From contig NZ_CP084753.1 of assembly GCF_020535545.1 (NCBI RefSeq), positions 744,001 to 808,000 of the forward strand: a stretch of 64,000 nt of DNA, in the 5' to 3' direction. The stretch is from Roseateles sp. XES5 (GTDB lineage Bacteria > Pseudomonadota > Alphaproteobacteria > Rhizobiales > Rhizobiaceae). Every line of letters starts with the position of its first letter. The stretch's first letter is position 1. Of the stretch, positions 8,608 through 16,848 are shown piece after piece. The notes under the pieces are model-generated. The model searched no databases, was not told the DNA's origin, and saw nothing but the letters and a program-made list of their open reading frames with translations. The translations under genes were made by a program, and so were the position numbers.

Positions 8608-9642
8608 TCAGCGATGGGCGTTGGCGTTGGGAATGCCCTCGATCGGGCATTCATCCGTGCCGACCGAGCCGCGGGTCATGGCCTCGACCATTTCGCGCGT
8701 CCCGTCCGGGTCGTTCACCCATTTGGCGTAGAAGTTGTACGGGCAGGAGGCGACGCCGCGGTCGCCTTCGCCGGAATTGATCATGCCGGTATAGCCACGG
8801 TGCAGCAGCTTGAAGAGATGGTTCTGCGACTGGCCGTTGCGACGGGCATCGCGGATGGCCGAGACGGAGAGCTGCGCATACTGGATGCCGTTCTCCTCCG
8901 TGCCGCATTCGCCCAACGTGCGCCCGTCGAAGCCGACGATCGCGGAATGGCCGAAATAGGAGTAGACCCCGTCGAAGCCGGCGGCATTGGCGACCGCCAC
9001 ATAGACGTTGTTCGCCCAGGCCATGGACTTGGAGATCTGCACCTGCTGCTCCTTGGCCGGATACATGTAGCCCTGGCAGCGGATGATAAGCTCGGCGCCC
9101 CGCATGGCGCAGTCGCGCCAGATCTCCGGGTAGTTGCCGTCGTCGCAGATGATGAGGCTGATCTTCAGGCCCTTCGGGCCCTCGGACACATAGGTGCAGT
9201 CACCCGGATACCAGCCCTCGATCGGCACCCAGGGCATGATCTTGCGGTACTTCTGGACGATTTCGCCCTTGTTGTTCATGAGGATGAGCGTGTTGTAGGG
9301 CGCCTTGTGCGGGTGCTCCTCGTGGCGCTCGCCGGTCAGCGAGAAGACGCCCCAGACATTGGCCTTGCGGCAGGCCTCGGCGAAGATCGCCGTTTCTTCG
9401 CCCGGGATCTGCGAGGCGGTCTCGTACATCTCCTTGGAATCGTACATGATCCCGTGGGTCGAATATTCCGGGAAGATGACCAGATCCATGCCCGGCAGGC
9501 CAACCTTCATGCCCTCCACCATCGCGGCGATCTTGCGGGCATTTTCCAGCACTTCGGCCTTGGTGTGCAGCCGCGGCATCTTGTAGTTCACGACAGCAAC
9601 GCCAACGGTGTCTTTGCTGCTGCTGATGTCACCATGATACAT
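8608..9642 (-). CDS. amiE: Aliphatic amidase (acylamide amidohydrolase)
   Basis: 344 residues, closely matching Pseudomonas AmiE in length and in long stretches such as '[17 protein letters not shown]' and '[17 protein letters not shown]'. The nitrilase-superfamily triad falls at the same numbers as in AmiE: Glu59 (FPEYS), Lys134 (KYRKIMPW) and Cys166 ([10 protein letters not shown]). It hydrolyses short aliphatic amides such as acetamide and propionamide to the acid and ammonia in the cytoplasm. The sequence differs clearly from formamidase AmiF. It is the sixth gene after the amiC-amiR regulators, directly after the ABC transporter ATPases, which is strong support for an amide-utilisation role. 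Confidence 0.95.
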   Translation of the reverse strand: MYHGDISSSKDTVGVAVVNYKMPRLHTKAEVLENARKIAAMVEGMKVGLPGMDLVIFPEYSTHGIMYDSKEMYETASQIPGEETAIFAEACRKANVWGVFSLTGERHEEHPHKAPYNTLILMNNKGEIVQKYRKIMPWVPIEGWYPGDCTYVSEGPKGLKISLIICDDGNYPEIWRDCAMRGAELIIRCQGYMYPAKEQQVQISKSMAWANNVYVAVANAAGFDGVYSYFGHSAIVGFDGRTLGECGTEENGIQYAQLSVSAIRDARRNGQSQNHLFKLLHRGYTGMINSGEGDRGVASCPYNFYAKWVNDPDGTREMVEAMTRGSVGTDECPIEGIPNANAHR

Positions 9643-9653
9643 TTCAAGTCTCC

Positions 9654-10349
9654 TTAGACGACGAGGTGGCTCTGGATGAGGTCATCGCCGAGCGCGCCGA
9701 TGTCGTCCGACACCGCCACGCTTCCGCGATTGAGGATCGCGAAGCGGTGCGAGGCCCGCCGCGCGAATTTGATGTTCTGTTCGACGAGGATCACGGCGAG
9801 GCCGTGCTTGCGGTTGAGGTCGATCAGCACGTCCTCGATCTGCTCGACGATGTTGGGCTGGATGCCCTCCGTCGGCTCGTCGAGAAGCAGGATCTTCGGC
9901 TCCGACAGCAGGGCCCGCGCGATGGCGAGCTGCTGCTGCTGGCCGCCGGAGAGATTGCCCCCGCGACGGCCGAGGAATTCCTTCAGGATCGGGAACAGGT
10001 CGAAGATGTGATCGGGGATCGTGCGCGCCGGCTTTTCCGCGGCGAAGGTGCCGAGCAGCAGGTTCTCGCGCACGGTGAAGTTCGGCAGGATGCCCCGCCC
10101 CTGCGGGACGTAGCCGAGCCCGGCACGCGCCCGCATATGGGTCGGCAGGCTGTTGATCTCCGCCCCGTCGAGCCGGATCGAGCCGGCGCAGCGCGACATG
10201 AGGCCGAGGATGGTGCGCAGCAGCGTCGTCTTGCCGACGCCGTTGCGCCCGAGCACCGTCAGGAACTCGCCTTCCCGCACCGAGAGCGAGACCGACTGAA
10301 GGGCGCGGCTGCGGCCGTAGAAGCCGTCGACATCGGAAAGCTCAAGCAT
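9654..10349 (-). CDS. urtE: Amide/urea ABC transporter ATP-binding protein (UrtE-like)
   Basis: 231 residues of a branched-chain-type (LivF/UrtE) ATPase. Walker A is GRNGVGKTT, the signature is [15 protein letters not shown], Walker B is [14 protein letters not shown], and the switch His is replaced by Gln in '[10 protein letters not shown]', which is normal for LivF and UrtE. The 'EGIQPNIV' stretch is typical of UrtE. The ATG at 10349 overlaps the end of the urtD-like gene by eight bases, so translation is coupled. It pairs with UrtD to power uptake through the UrtB/C permeases. amiE begins 11 bases downstream. Confidence 0.9.
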   Translation of the reverse strand: MLELSDVDGFYGRSRALQSVSLSVREGEFLTVLGRNGVGKTTLLRTILGLMSRCAGSIRLDGAEINSLPTHMRARAGLGYVPQGRGILPNFTVRENLLLGTFAAEKPARTIPDHIFDLFPILKEFLGRRGGNLSGGQQQQLAIARALLSEPKILLLDEPTEGIQPNIVEQIEDVLIDLNRKHGLAVILVEQNIKFARRASHRFAILNRGSVAVSDDIGALGDDLIQSHLVV

Positions 10350-11106
10350 GGCCGATGCCTCCCGAACCGAGATAGGCCTCACGGACCTTCGCATCCTGCG
10401 AAACCGCATCGGCGGTGCCCTGCGCGAGCAGCTTGCCCTGATGCATCACCGAAACCGTCTCGGCGATGTCGCGCACGAAGCCCATGTCATGCTCGACGAC
10501 GATCAGCGTGTGTTTGCCGCGCAGCCGGTTGAAGAGCTCGGCGGTCATGTTGGTCTCATGCGCCGTCATGCCGGCGGTCGGCTCGTCCATGAGGATGAGC
10601 GCCGGGTCCTGGGCGAGGATCAGCGCGATCTCCAGCCATTGCGTCTGGCCGTGCGAGAGCTGCGCGGCCTGGGTTTCGAGCTGGTCTTCCAGCCCGACCA
10701 GCACGGCGAGGCGCTCCAGCCGCTCGGTGTCCGCCCCACCCGAGAAGCGGAAGAGATTGCGCCAGACGCCCGGATCGCGCGAGCAGCCGATCTCCAGGTT
10801 TTCCCGCACGGTCAGTTCGCGGAAGACGCTCGGCACCTGGAACTTGCGGCCGATGCCGGTGCGGGCGATGCGGAACTCCCTCAGGGCGTGGATGGGCGCG
10901 CCGCGGAAGACGATTTCGCCCGAGGTGATGCGGGACTTGCCGCAGATGAGGTCGAGCGTCGTCGATTTGCCGGCACCGTTCGGGCCGATCAGGCAGCGCA
11001 GCTCGCCCGCCGCCACCTCGAAGTCGAGCCGGTCGACCGCGATGAAACCCGAAAAGGCGACGGTCACCTGGTTGAGCGCGAGCAATTGCGCGCGGGCGGA
11101 CGTCAT
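10342..11106 (-). CDS. urtD: Amide/urea ABC transporter ATP-binding protein (UrtD-like)
   Basis: 254 residues of a LivG/UrtD ATPase. Walker A is GPNGAGKST, followed by 'TTLDLICGKSRITSGEI'. The signature is the UrtD-type QLSHGQTQWLEIA rather than LSGGQ, with Walker B 'ALILMDEPTAGMT' and switch His in 'VVEHDMGFV'. It forms the second nucleotide-binding subunit. Its ATG overlaps the preceding permease stop by four bases (ATGA) and its own end overlaps urtE by eight, showing a tightly coupled operon. The UrtD-specific signature supports urea or short amides rather than branched-chain amino acids. Confidence 0.9.
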   Translation of the reverse strand: MTSARAQLLALNQVTVAFSGFIAVDRLDFEVAAGELRCLIGPNGAGKSTTLDLICGKSRITSGEIVFRGAPIHALREFRIARTGIGRKFQVPSVFRELTVRENLEIGCSRDPGVWRNLFRFSGGADTERLERLAVLVGLEDQLETQAAQLSHGQTQWLEIALILAQDPALILMDEPTAGMTAHETNMTAELFNRLRGKHTLIVVEHDMGFVRDIAETVSVMHQGKLLAQGTADAVSQDAKVREAYLGSGGIGHA

Positions 11107-12233
11107 AGCGCACCTCCGAGATGGGGTTGGGATTTGGATGGGGAATGCTCGGTGGCATGGCGGGCGCCGCCCTCGCGCTCTGCCTTAGGGAAGCGGCGCA
11201 CGAGGGCTTCGAAGGCGCCCGCCAGCCCCTTCGGCATGAACAGCACGATGAGGACAAACAGGCCGCCCATGACGAGGGTCCAGGTTTCGAGGAAGGCTTC
11301 GGATTCCGAGAGCGCCCCTTGCACGCCGGTGACGAGGATCGCCCCCAGCATGGCGCCGACGAGGCTCTGCCGGCCGCCGACGGCGACCCAGATCACGATG
11401 GAAAGGCTGAGCGGCACGCCGAGGAAGGTCGGCGAGGCGAATTCCATGACGATCGTGTAGAGCATGCCCGCAAGGCCCGCGATGGCAGCGGAAAGGGCGA
11501 AGACGACGGTCTTGTAGAGCGCGACATCGTAGCCGAAGAAGCGTACCCGCTCCTCCTGGTCACGCACCGCCTGCAGGATGAGGCCGGTCTTGCTGCGCGA
11601 GACGGCGAGCGCGAAGAACAGCGTGACGGTGAGGCAGGCCGCCACGAGATAATAGGTTGAGGCGGAATAGGCATCGAAGGTCAGACCGGCAATGTCGAAC
11701 TGCGCAAGGTCGGTGATGCCGTTGAAGCCGCCGGTATAGCTCTGCTGGTCGACGATGATGAGGTTGACCACCACCATGGCGGCGAGCGTGATGATCGCCG
11801 CATAGACCCCGGCGATGCGCCCGCCGAACATGAACCAGCCGAGAAGCGCGGCGAACAGCGCCGGGACAAGGATGCCTGCGAGAAGCGCGATGGGCATGGA
11901 ATAGAAGGGCGACCAGATCCAGGGCAGTTCGGTGACGTTGTTCCAGACCATGAAGTCGGGAAGGCCGTCGCTGCCGGTATGGATCGGTACCGTCTTCAGC
12001 TTCAGGAACATGGCCATGCAATAGGAGCCGAGACCGAAGGTCGTGGCCTGGCCGAGATTGAGGATGCCGGCATAGCCCCAGGACAGGCTGAGCGCGATCG
12101 CCAGCATGCCGAAGATCAGGTAACGGGCATATTTGTTGAGCAGGAAGGCGTCGTCGACCAGCAGGGGCACGGCGAGGATCGCCAGACAGACGACGCCGGA
12201 GAGAAGGATTTGGCGGGAGACTTTTCCAGACAA
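11103..12233 (-). CDS. urtC: Amide/urea ABC transporter permease (UrtC-like)
   Basis: 376 residues with eight to ten membrane helices, and the LivM/UrtC landmark 'LSWGYAGILNLGQATTFGLGSYC' near residue 55. A cytoplasmic 'AVRDQEERVRFFGYDVALYK' EAA-like loop contacts the ATPases. The only sensible start is a TTG at 12233, seven bases after GAGAGG; no ATG or GTG gives a full first helix. The weak start codon may lower output relative to the binding protein. It lies 27 bases after the UrtB-like gene and overlaps urtD by four bases. Confidence 0.88.
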   Translation of the reverse strand: MSGKVSRQILLSGVVCLAILAVPLLVDDAFLLNKYARYLIFGMLAIALSLSWGYAGILNLGQATTFGLGSYCMAMFLKLKTVPIHTGSDGLPDFMVWNNVTELPWIWSPFYSMPIALLAGILVPALFAALLGWFMFGGRIAGVYAAIITLAAMVVVNLIIVDQQSYTGGFNGITDLAQFDIAGLTFDAYSASTYYLVAACLTVTLFFALAVSRSKTGLILQAVRDQEERVRFFGYDVALYKTVVFALSAAIAGLAGMLYTIVMEFASPTFLGVPLSLSIVIWVAVGGRQSLVGAMLGAILVTGVQGALSESEAFLETWTLVMGGLFVLIVLFMPKGLAGAFEALVRRFPKAEREGGARHATEHSPSKSQPHLGGAL

Positions 12234-12260
12234 GGCGGAACCTCTCGTTGACGCGGGCGG

Positions 12261-13130
12261 TCAGGCGCGCACACGCGGGGCGAACAAGCCCTGCGGCCGG
12301 AACCGGATGATGATGACGATGGCGATGAGGACGAGCGCCTTGGCGATCGTGTCGTTGCTGTAATAGGCAAGAAGGCCGGAGGCTTCGCCGAGCACGGTGG
12401 AGCTTGCGAGCGTGCCGACGAGGCTCTGCACGCCGCCGAGCACGACCACCATGAAGGCGTCGACGACATAGGTCGTGCCCATTTCCGGCGACACGCTCTT
12501 CAGGGGCGAGATCAGCGCGCCGGCAAGTCCGGCGATACCGGCCCCATAGGCGAAGGTCAGCCGGTAGGCGCGGGCGGAATTGATGCCGAAGCTCGATGCG
12601 ATGGCGCGGTTCTGGGTGATCGCCCGAAGCTTCAGGCCGAAGGACGTGTAGCGGTAGATGCACCAGGTCAGCACGAAGAGGCCGAGCGCGACGGCGAGCA
12701 CGAAGAGGCGGTAGGCCGAGTCGGTCGCGCCGAGGATATCGACGCTGCCGGAGAGCGACGGTGGCATCTGCACGTAGCGCAGCTCGCCGCCGGCCGTCAG
12801 ACGCACGATCTGCTGCGTCATGACGCCAAGGCCCCAGGTCGCGAGGATCGTGTCCAGCGGCCGGTCATAGAGATGGCGGATGACCGCGACCTCGATCAGC
12901 CAGCCGAGCGCAGCGATCAGGAGGAAGATGACGGCAAGGCTTGCCAGAAGGCTCCAGCCGAACTGGCTTTGCAGCAGCCAGGCACAGTAGGCGCCGAGCA
13001 TCACGAATTCGCCATGGGCGAGATTGATGACCCCGGTCACCCCGTAGATGATCGCAAGCCCGAGGGCCACGAGAAGCAGGATCGAGGACAGGCTGAGGCC
13101 TGTCAGAATTTGCGAAACGACGAAGTCCAT
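12261..13130 (-). CDS. urtB: Amide/urea ABC transporter permease (UrtB-like)
   Basis: 289 residues with about eight membrane segments. The LivH/UrtB motif 'AIIYGVTGVINLAHGEFVMLGAY' is at the N-terminus, and the coupling loop 'RAITQNRAIASSFGINSARAYRL' is in the middle. A short 289-residue form without the long periplasmic domain is usual for amide/urea importers. The ATG at 13130 starts the first helix directly. It is separated from the binding protein gene by 65 bases that hold a strong hairpin (13155-13183), which may set different expression levels. Confidence 0.88.
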   Translation of the reverse strand: MDFVVSQILTGLSLSSILLLVALGLAIIYGVTGVINLAHGEFVMLGAYCAWLLQSQFGWSLLASLAVIFLLIAALGWLIEVAVIRHLYDRPLDTILATWGLGVMTQQIVRLTAGGELRYVQMPPSLSGSVDILGATDSAYRLFVLAVALGLFVLTWCIYRYTSFGLKLRAITQNRAIASSFGINSARAYRLTFAYGAGIAGLAGALISPLKSVSPEMGTTYVVDAFMVVVLGGVQSLVGTLASSTVLGEASGLLAYYSNDTIAKALVLIAIVIIIRFRPQGLFAPRVRA

Positions 13131-13154
13131 CGGCACCTTCTCCAGGAGGTTGGA

Positions 13155-13183
13155 CCGGCGGCCGCCCGGAAGACGGCCGCCGG
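13155..13183 (-). other. Intercistronic hairpin after the binding-protein gene
   Basis: A perfect 10-bp GC stem (CCGGCGGCCG / CGGCCGCCGG) with a nine-base loop lies between the binding protein and first permease genes. There is no following U-tract, so it is more likely an mRNA 3'-end stabiliser or partial attenuator than a full terminator. Confidence 0.6.
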
Positions 13184-13195
13184 CTGCTCGGGGGA

Positions 13196-14443
13196 TCAGA
13201 CCTCCTTGAGGCCTTCGGCGGTGCACTTCTGGTTGGGATAGGCGCTGTAGGGATTGGGCTCGAGCCAGTCGGCCGATTGCGTCAGGATCTCGAACTGCCC
13301 GTCCGCCTTGCATTGCCCGATCTTCGGGCGCAGCCAGCAGTGCAGGTTCTCCGGCTCCACCTTCACGAGGCCCTGCGGCGCCTTGTACTGCTCGTTCTTC
13401 ACCGCCTCGCGGATGGCGAGCGGACCGATGTCGCTCGCCGCGAGCTTGGCGACCGCCTGCTTGAAGAGGTGGACCTGGAAGTAGGAGGATTCCGAGACGA
13501 AATGCGTGACCTTGTCGCCGCCCCAGCGGGAGCGGTAGGCCTCGACGAAGCGCTGGTTCTCCGGGGAATCGAAGACCATGAAGTAGGGCGCGGAGGTGAA
13601 ATGGCCGGCGGCGGCATCACCGCCCATGGCCGCGACCTCGTTCTCGGAGGTGGTGAGGCTCGCCATCGGCATGGTGGCCGGGTCAAGGCCGGCCGCACGA
13701 TACTGCCGGTGCAGCGCCACCACGGAATCGCCGACCACCGTCGAGAAGATGACGTTGGGCTTTTCCGAGCGGAACTTGTTGATGACGGAGGAGAACTCCG
13801 AATGACCGAGCGGCACGTATTCCTCGGCGATGACCTCCGCGCCGAGCCCTTCGAGCAGCTTTTTGCAGTAGTTGTTCTCTTCCTTCGGATAGATGTAGTT
13901 CGAGCCGATCAGGTACCAGCGCTTGCCGAACTTCTCGACCAGCCAGGGAATGAAGTCGTCCTGCTGCTGGTTCGGCACCGCGCCCGTATAGATGACGTTC
14001 TTGGAGCATTCGCGGCCCTCGTAGAGCGTCGGATACCAGAAGAGGTTCTCCTGCTTCTCGAAGACCGGCAGCACGGCCTTGCGGCTCGCCGAGGTATAGG
14101 AGCCGAAGACGGAAACGCAACGGTCGCTGAGCACCAGCTTGCGGGCCTTTTCGGCGAAGGTCGCCGGATCCGAGGCCGGGTCTTCCACCACCGGCGTGAT
14201 CTTCAGCCCGTTGATGCCGCCACTGGCATTGATCTCCTCGATCGCCATCAGCGTCGCCTTGTTCAGCGACTCCTCGATGATCGCCGTCGTGCCGGTCAGC
14301 GAGAAGAGCACGCCCACCTTGATCTCACCGTCCTGCGCAAAGGCCAGCGAGGAATTCTTCGACCAGATATGAGGGAAGCCCACCAGCGATACCGCGCCGG
14401 CTGCCGCCCCGATTTTCAGAAATTCGCGCCTGTTCTTGTTCAC
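13196..14443 (-). CDS. urtA: Amide/urea ABC transporter substrate-binding protein (UrtA/FmdD-like)
   Basis: 415 residues. A Tat signal is visible (NRREFLK followed by a hydrophobic run, cleavage near 'AFAQDG'). The mature part is a type I periplasmic fold of the urea/short-chain amide class: 'KVGVLFSLTGTTAIIEESLNKAT', 'SRKAVLPVFE', 'YPTLYEGREC' and 'NVIYTGAVPNQQ'. The same landmarks appear in cytoplasmic AmiC upstream, so transporter and sensor are homologous. The GTG at 14443 follows GGAG by seven bases and sits only 15 bases after a terminator-like hairpin (14458-14510), so expression should depend on read-through past it. Confidence 0.92.
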   Translation of the reverse strand: MNKNRREFLKIGAAAGAVSLVGFPHIWSKNSSLAFAQDGEIKVGVLFSLTGTTAIIEESLNKATLMAIEEINASGGINGLKITPVVEDPASDPATFAEKARKLVLSDRCVSVFGSYTSASRKAVLPVFEKQENLFWYPTLYEGRECSKNVIYTGAVPNQQQDDFIPWLVEKFGKRWYLIGSNYIYPKEENNYCKKLLEGLGAEVIAEEYVPLGHSEFSSVINKFRSEKPNVIFSTVVGDSVVALHRQYRAAGLDPATMPMASLTTSENEVAAMGGDAAAGHFTSAPYFMVFDSPENQRFVEAYRSRWGGDKVTHFVSESSYFQVHLFKQAVAKLAASDIGPLAIREAVKNEQYKAPQGLVKVEPENLHCWLRPKIGQCKADGQFEILTQSADWLEPNPYSAYPNQKCTAEGLKEV

Positions 14444-14457
14444 CCTCTGTCTCCATC

Positions 14458-14547
14458 AAAAAACAAAGGCCCCGAAGCGCTCCGCCGGACTGGCGGATCG
14501 TTTCGGGGCCTCTTCGCCTCTGGATTTGTTTGCGGCGTCCTCGCCGC
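14458..14547 (-). promoter_or_regulatory. Candidate ANTAR leader C with intrinsic terminator before urtA
   Basis: Reading on the minus strand: a stem GCGGC-GAGGAC-GCCGC (14532-14547), an 11-base linker, then GGC-GAAGAG-GCC (14507-14518) whose 3' arm is also the 5' arm of a strong terminator hairpin (14468-14510) followed by TTTGTTTTTT. Both loops have G4 but G rather than A at position 1, so this is the least canonical of the three leaders. Forming the second small hairpin would prevent the terminator. Confidence 0.5.
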
Positions 14548-14622
14548 GGGGAATGCGCTTGTCTGGCAGGTCCGGCTGCGACGCATCGCGTGCTTTGGCC
14601 GGATCGACTTCAGGTCATGTAG

Positions 14623-14700
14623 AAAAACAAAAAACCCCACGCTCCGCTCTCGCGGACCCGTGGGGTATCGTCACCCTTATTTGCGCAGCGCCTTTGCCGC
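14623..14700 (-). promoter_or_regulatory. Candidate ANTAR leader B with intrinsic terminator after amiR
   Basis: On the minus strand, hairpin P1 GCGGC-AAAGGC-GCTGC (14685-14700) has a hexaloop with A1 and G4. After eight bases, P2 GGGT-GACGAT-ACCC (14663-14676) follows; its 3' arm overlaps ACCCCACG, the 5' arm of a terminator (14634-14666, about 8 bp outer stem plus an inner TCCGC/GCGGA stem) with a TTTTTTGTTTTT tail. This is the expected geometry for AmiR-dependent antitermination, although P2 has G instead of A at loop position 1. Confidence 0.65.
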
Positions 14701-14715
14701 GACAATATGAAAACG

Positions 14716-15420
14716 CTAACTGAGAAGTTCGTGCGAGTCAATCACCGCCGCGGCGACGGCGCCGATCGTCACGCGCTTCTCCATCGCCTGCTTGCGCAGG
14801 AAGTTGTAGGCCTCCTCTTCGCTGAGGTTTTTCAAGCGGATGAGCAGCGCCTTCGCCCGCTCGACGAGGCGCATGGTGCGCAGGTTCTCGTCGAGCTTGT
14901 CGATCCGCCCGCGAAGGCGCCGCTCATACTGGAAATGCTCGCGCGCCATCATCAGCACCGCCTGGATCATCCGGGCCGTCGCCGGATAATGCAGCATGCC
15001 ATGCGCCGCGCAGTTGTGGACGAGCTTGAGGTTGAGCGGCGCCTTGCCGTCATCCACGAGGATCAGCGCGGAGGACGGCTCCCCCGGCACCCAGGGAATG
15101 CGCTGCGGCAGGTCGTCCGAAAGCAGGCAGAAGATCGCGTCGTATTGCAGCGGGATCTGCGCCGGCTTCGGCCAGATGTGCCGCACGGCGACGCGCTGGC
15201 GCTGCAACTCCCGGATCAGGAACTCGCCATGGTCATCGCGCTCGACGATGACGGCGACGGTGAATTCGGCCGGAAGGCCCGCCTGACGCGGACGCTCCTC
15301 CGCGGCAGGCCGGTTCTCCGGCTTTTGCCCACCGATCCAGCGGTCGTGACCGTAGTCCGCCCTCGACATTTCCGGCATGCGCTCCTCCCGCGGGGGACGG
15401 CGTGTTCCCGTTTCCTGCAT
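14716..15420 (-). CDS. amiR: AmiR-like ANTAR transcription antiterminator
   Basis: 234 residues. The N-terminal two thirds is a pseudo-receiver ('VAVIVERDDHGEFLIRELQRQRV') without a clear phospho-acceptor set, followed by a coiled coil (around residues 150-185) and a C-terminal ANTAR three-helix domain ('MRLVERAKALLIRLKNLSEEEAYNFLRKQAM'). ANTAR proteins bind paired hexaloop hairpins in nascent RNA and stop terminators forming. In Pseudomonas, AmiR is held inactive by AmiC until an amide binds. The ATG follows the amiC stop with no gap, which supports co-production in a complex. It is about 38 residues longer than Pseudomonas AmiR, mostly at the N-terminus. Confidence 0.9.
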   Translation of the reverse strand: MQETGTRRPPREERMPEMSRADYGHDRWIGGQKPENRPAAEERPRQAGLPAEFTVAVIVERDDHGEFLIRELQRQRVAVRHIWPKPAQIPLQYDAIFCLLSDDLPQRIPWVPGEPSSALILVDDGKAPLNLKLVHNCAAHGMLHYPATARMIQAVLMMAREHFQYERRLRGRIDKLDENLRTMRLVERAKALLIRLKNLSEEEAYNFLRKQAMEKRVTIGAVAAAVIDSHELLS

Positions 15421-16572
15421 TCAGCAATTCTCCAGACAACGGCCGTAGCCGATGAGATAGGGATCGGCCTTCACGCTCGCCTGCGACTGGAATACGATGT
15501 CGAACTGGCCCTGCCGGTTCGCCCGGCCGATGCGCGTCCAGACATCCGCATGGCCCCAGACGGGGTTGATCGACACACTCCCCTGCGGCGCCTCGAATTC
15601 CGCCCCCATGACGAAGGTGCGCAATTGCTTGGTGTCGAGGGAATTGGTCTCCTCCAGCGTGCGAGCGAAGAGATTGACCTGAAAATACGAGGCTTCGAGG
15701 CACATGTTGGTCGGCTCGTCGCCGCCATAGCGCTTCTGGTAGTGGCTGACGAAGCTGTTGTTGCGCGCCGTCTCCACGCCCTGGAAATAGGACGCCGCCG
15801 TATAGTGCCCCTCCCCGACATCGTAGCCCATGGCGCGGATTTCCGCCTCGGTCGTGGTGAGGCTGGCAATGGGCACGGTCTTCGGATTGAGACCGAGATC
15901 GTGATAGGCCTGATAGAGGAAGGTGGTGGATTCGCCGACGACGGTGGAGAAGATCACGTCCGGCTGCGCCTGCTTGATCTCGCGCACCAGCGGCATGAAC
16001 TCGCTGCGGTCGGCCTCGAGGCGCAGATACCGTTCCCCGACGATGGTCCCGCCATTGTTGCGCACCAGTTCCCGCATCACCCGGTTGGATTCGCGCGGAT
16101 AGACGTAGTCCGAGCCGACGAAGAAGAAGCGGTTGCCGAACTGGCTCATCAGCGCCCGGCAGAGCTGCACGGAATTCTGGTTCGGCGTCGCGCCGGTATA
16201 GATGACGTTCGGCGAGAACTCGAAGCCCTCGTAGAGCGTCGGATACCAGAGCAGGCCATCCAGCCGCTCGACGACCGGCAGGACCGCCTTGCGGCTGGAG
16301 GAGGTGTAGCAGCCGAAGATCGTGCTGACGCCGTCCTCGACCATCAGGCGCTTGGCATATTGCCCGTAGGAGCGGATTTCCGAGCCCGGATCGTAGACGA
16401 TCGGCTCGATGGGGCGCCCGTTGACGCCGCCCCGGTCATTGATCTCGTCGATGGCGATCAGCGTGCCACGCAACTGCGTTTCCTCGATGACCGACATGAA
16501 TCCGGTCTTCGAGAAGAGAACCCCGACGCGCCATGGCGCGGAGGTCCGCTGATTTCGGTTGAGAGTTCCCAT
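15421..16572 (-). CDS. amiC: AmiC-like cytoplasmic amide sensor and negative regulator
   Basis: 383 residues of a type I periplasmic-binding-protein fold with no signal peptide, so it should be cytoplasmic. AmiC landmarks are clear: 'VGVLFSKTGFMSVIEETQLRGTLIAIDEIN', 'SRKAVLPVVERLDGLLWYPTLYEGFEFSPN', 'IYTGATPNQNS', 'FVGSDYVYPRESNRVMRE' and 'SLTTTEAEI'. In Pseudomonas, AmiC binds acetamide and releases AmiR. It is the first gene of the operon, with its own promoter and a terminator-bearing leader upstream, so the AmiC-AmiR pair likely controls its own expression as well as that of the downstream transporter and amidase. Confidence 0.92.
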   Translation of the reverse strand: MGTLNRNQRTSAPWRVGVLFSKTGFMSVIEETQLRGTLIAIDEINDRGGVNGRPIEPIVYDPGSEIRSYGQYAKRLMVEDGVSTIFGCYTSSSRKAVLPVVERLDGLLWYPTLYEGFEFSPNVIYTGATPNQNSVQLCRALMSQFGNRFFFVGSDYVYPRESNRVMRELVRNNGGTIVGERYLRLEADRSEFMPLVREIKQAQPDVIFSTVVGESTTFLYQAYHDLGLNPKTVPIASLTTTEAEIRAMGYDVGEGHYTAASYFQGVETARNNSFVSHYQKRYGGDEPTNMCLEASYFQVNLFARTLEETNSLDTKQLRTFVMGAEFEAPQGSVSINPVWGHADVWTRIGRANRQGQFDIVFQSQASVKADPYLIGYGRCLENC

Positions 16573-16715
16573 TGTTTCGGTTCATCCCTTAATTTGATCC
16601 CCTTTTTTTGATCGGCCACCGCTGGTGAGGTCTTGCGCCCCATCGCTTCCGCTTGCCGAGATGCCGCCTGTCCGGTCCGCTGGGCGCGCCTGTTTTCTTT
16701 CTCCCGCCAGAAAAC

Positions 16716-16795
16716 AAAAAACCTCCCAGCCTCGGAACGATGCGAGGCACAGGAGGCGACATTGCGCTCAGAAGTATGGCGGCACCCTTGCCGCC
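16716..16795 (-). promoter_or_regulatory. ANTAR-type antitermination leader A with terminator before amiC
   Basis: On the minus strand, P1 is GGCGGC-AAGGGT-GCCGCC (16778-16795). After eight bases comes P2, GAGCGC-AATGTC-GCCTC with one bulged C (16753-16769). Both six-base loops have A1 and G4, the ANTAR-RNA signature. The 3' arm of P2 contains the CCTC used by the terminator stem CCTCC/GGAGG (16722-16756, inner stem GCCTCG/CGAGGC, then TTTTTTGTTTTC). P2 and the terminator are therefore mutually exclusive. amiC begins 143 bases further on. Confidence 0.78.
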
Positions 16796-16818
16796 CGTCA
16801 CCAGATTGACGTTCCGTT

Positions 16819-16848
16819 ACGATAGGATCGAGAAATGCGGAATGTCAA
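16819..16848 (-). promoter_or_regulatory. Sigma-70-type promoter of the amide operon
   Basis: A consensus TTGACA -35 box (16843-16848) is separated by 18 bases from a TATCGT -10-like box (16819-16824) on the minus strand. The predicted start, near 16812, lies just before hairpin P1 of leader A, giving a leader of about 240 bases ahead of amiC. Confidence 0.65.

Noticed and set aside
6217..9657. A very long open frame on the plus strand opposite the amidase and permease genes
   Set aside because: It is antisense to four well-recognised genes, its translation is Arg/Asp/His-rich with no family pattern, and such long shadows are common in GC-rich DNA.
9654..14443. Branched-chain amino-acid (Liv) transporter
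   Set aside because: The UrtD signature LSHGQTQWLEIA, short permease and UrtA/AmiC-like binding protein, plus amidase context, favour urea/short amides.
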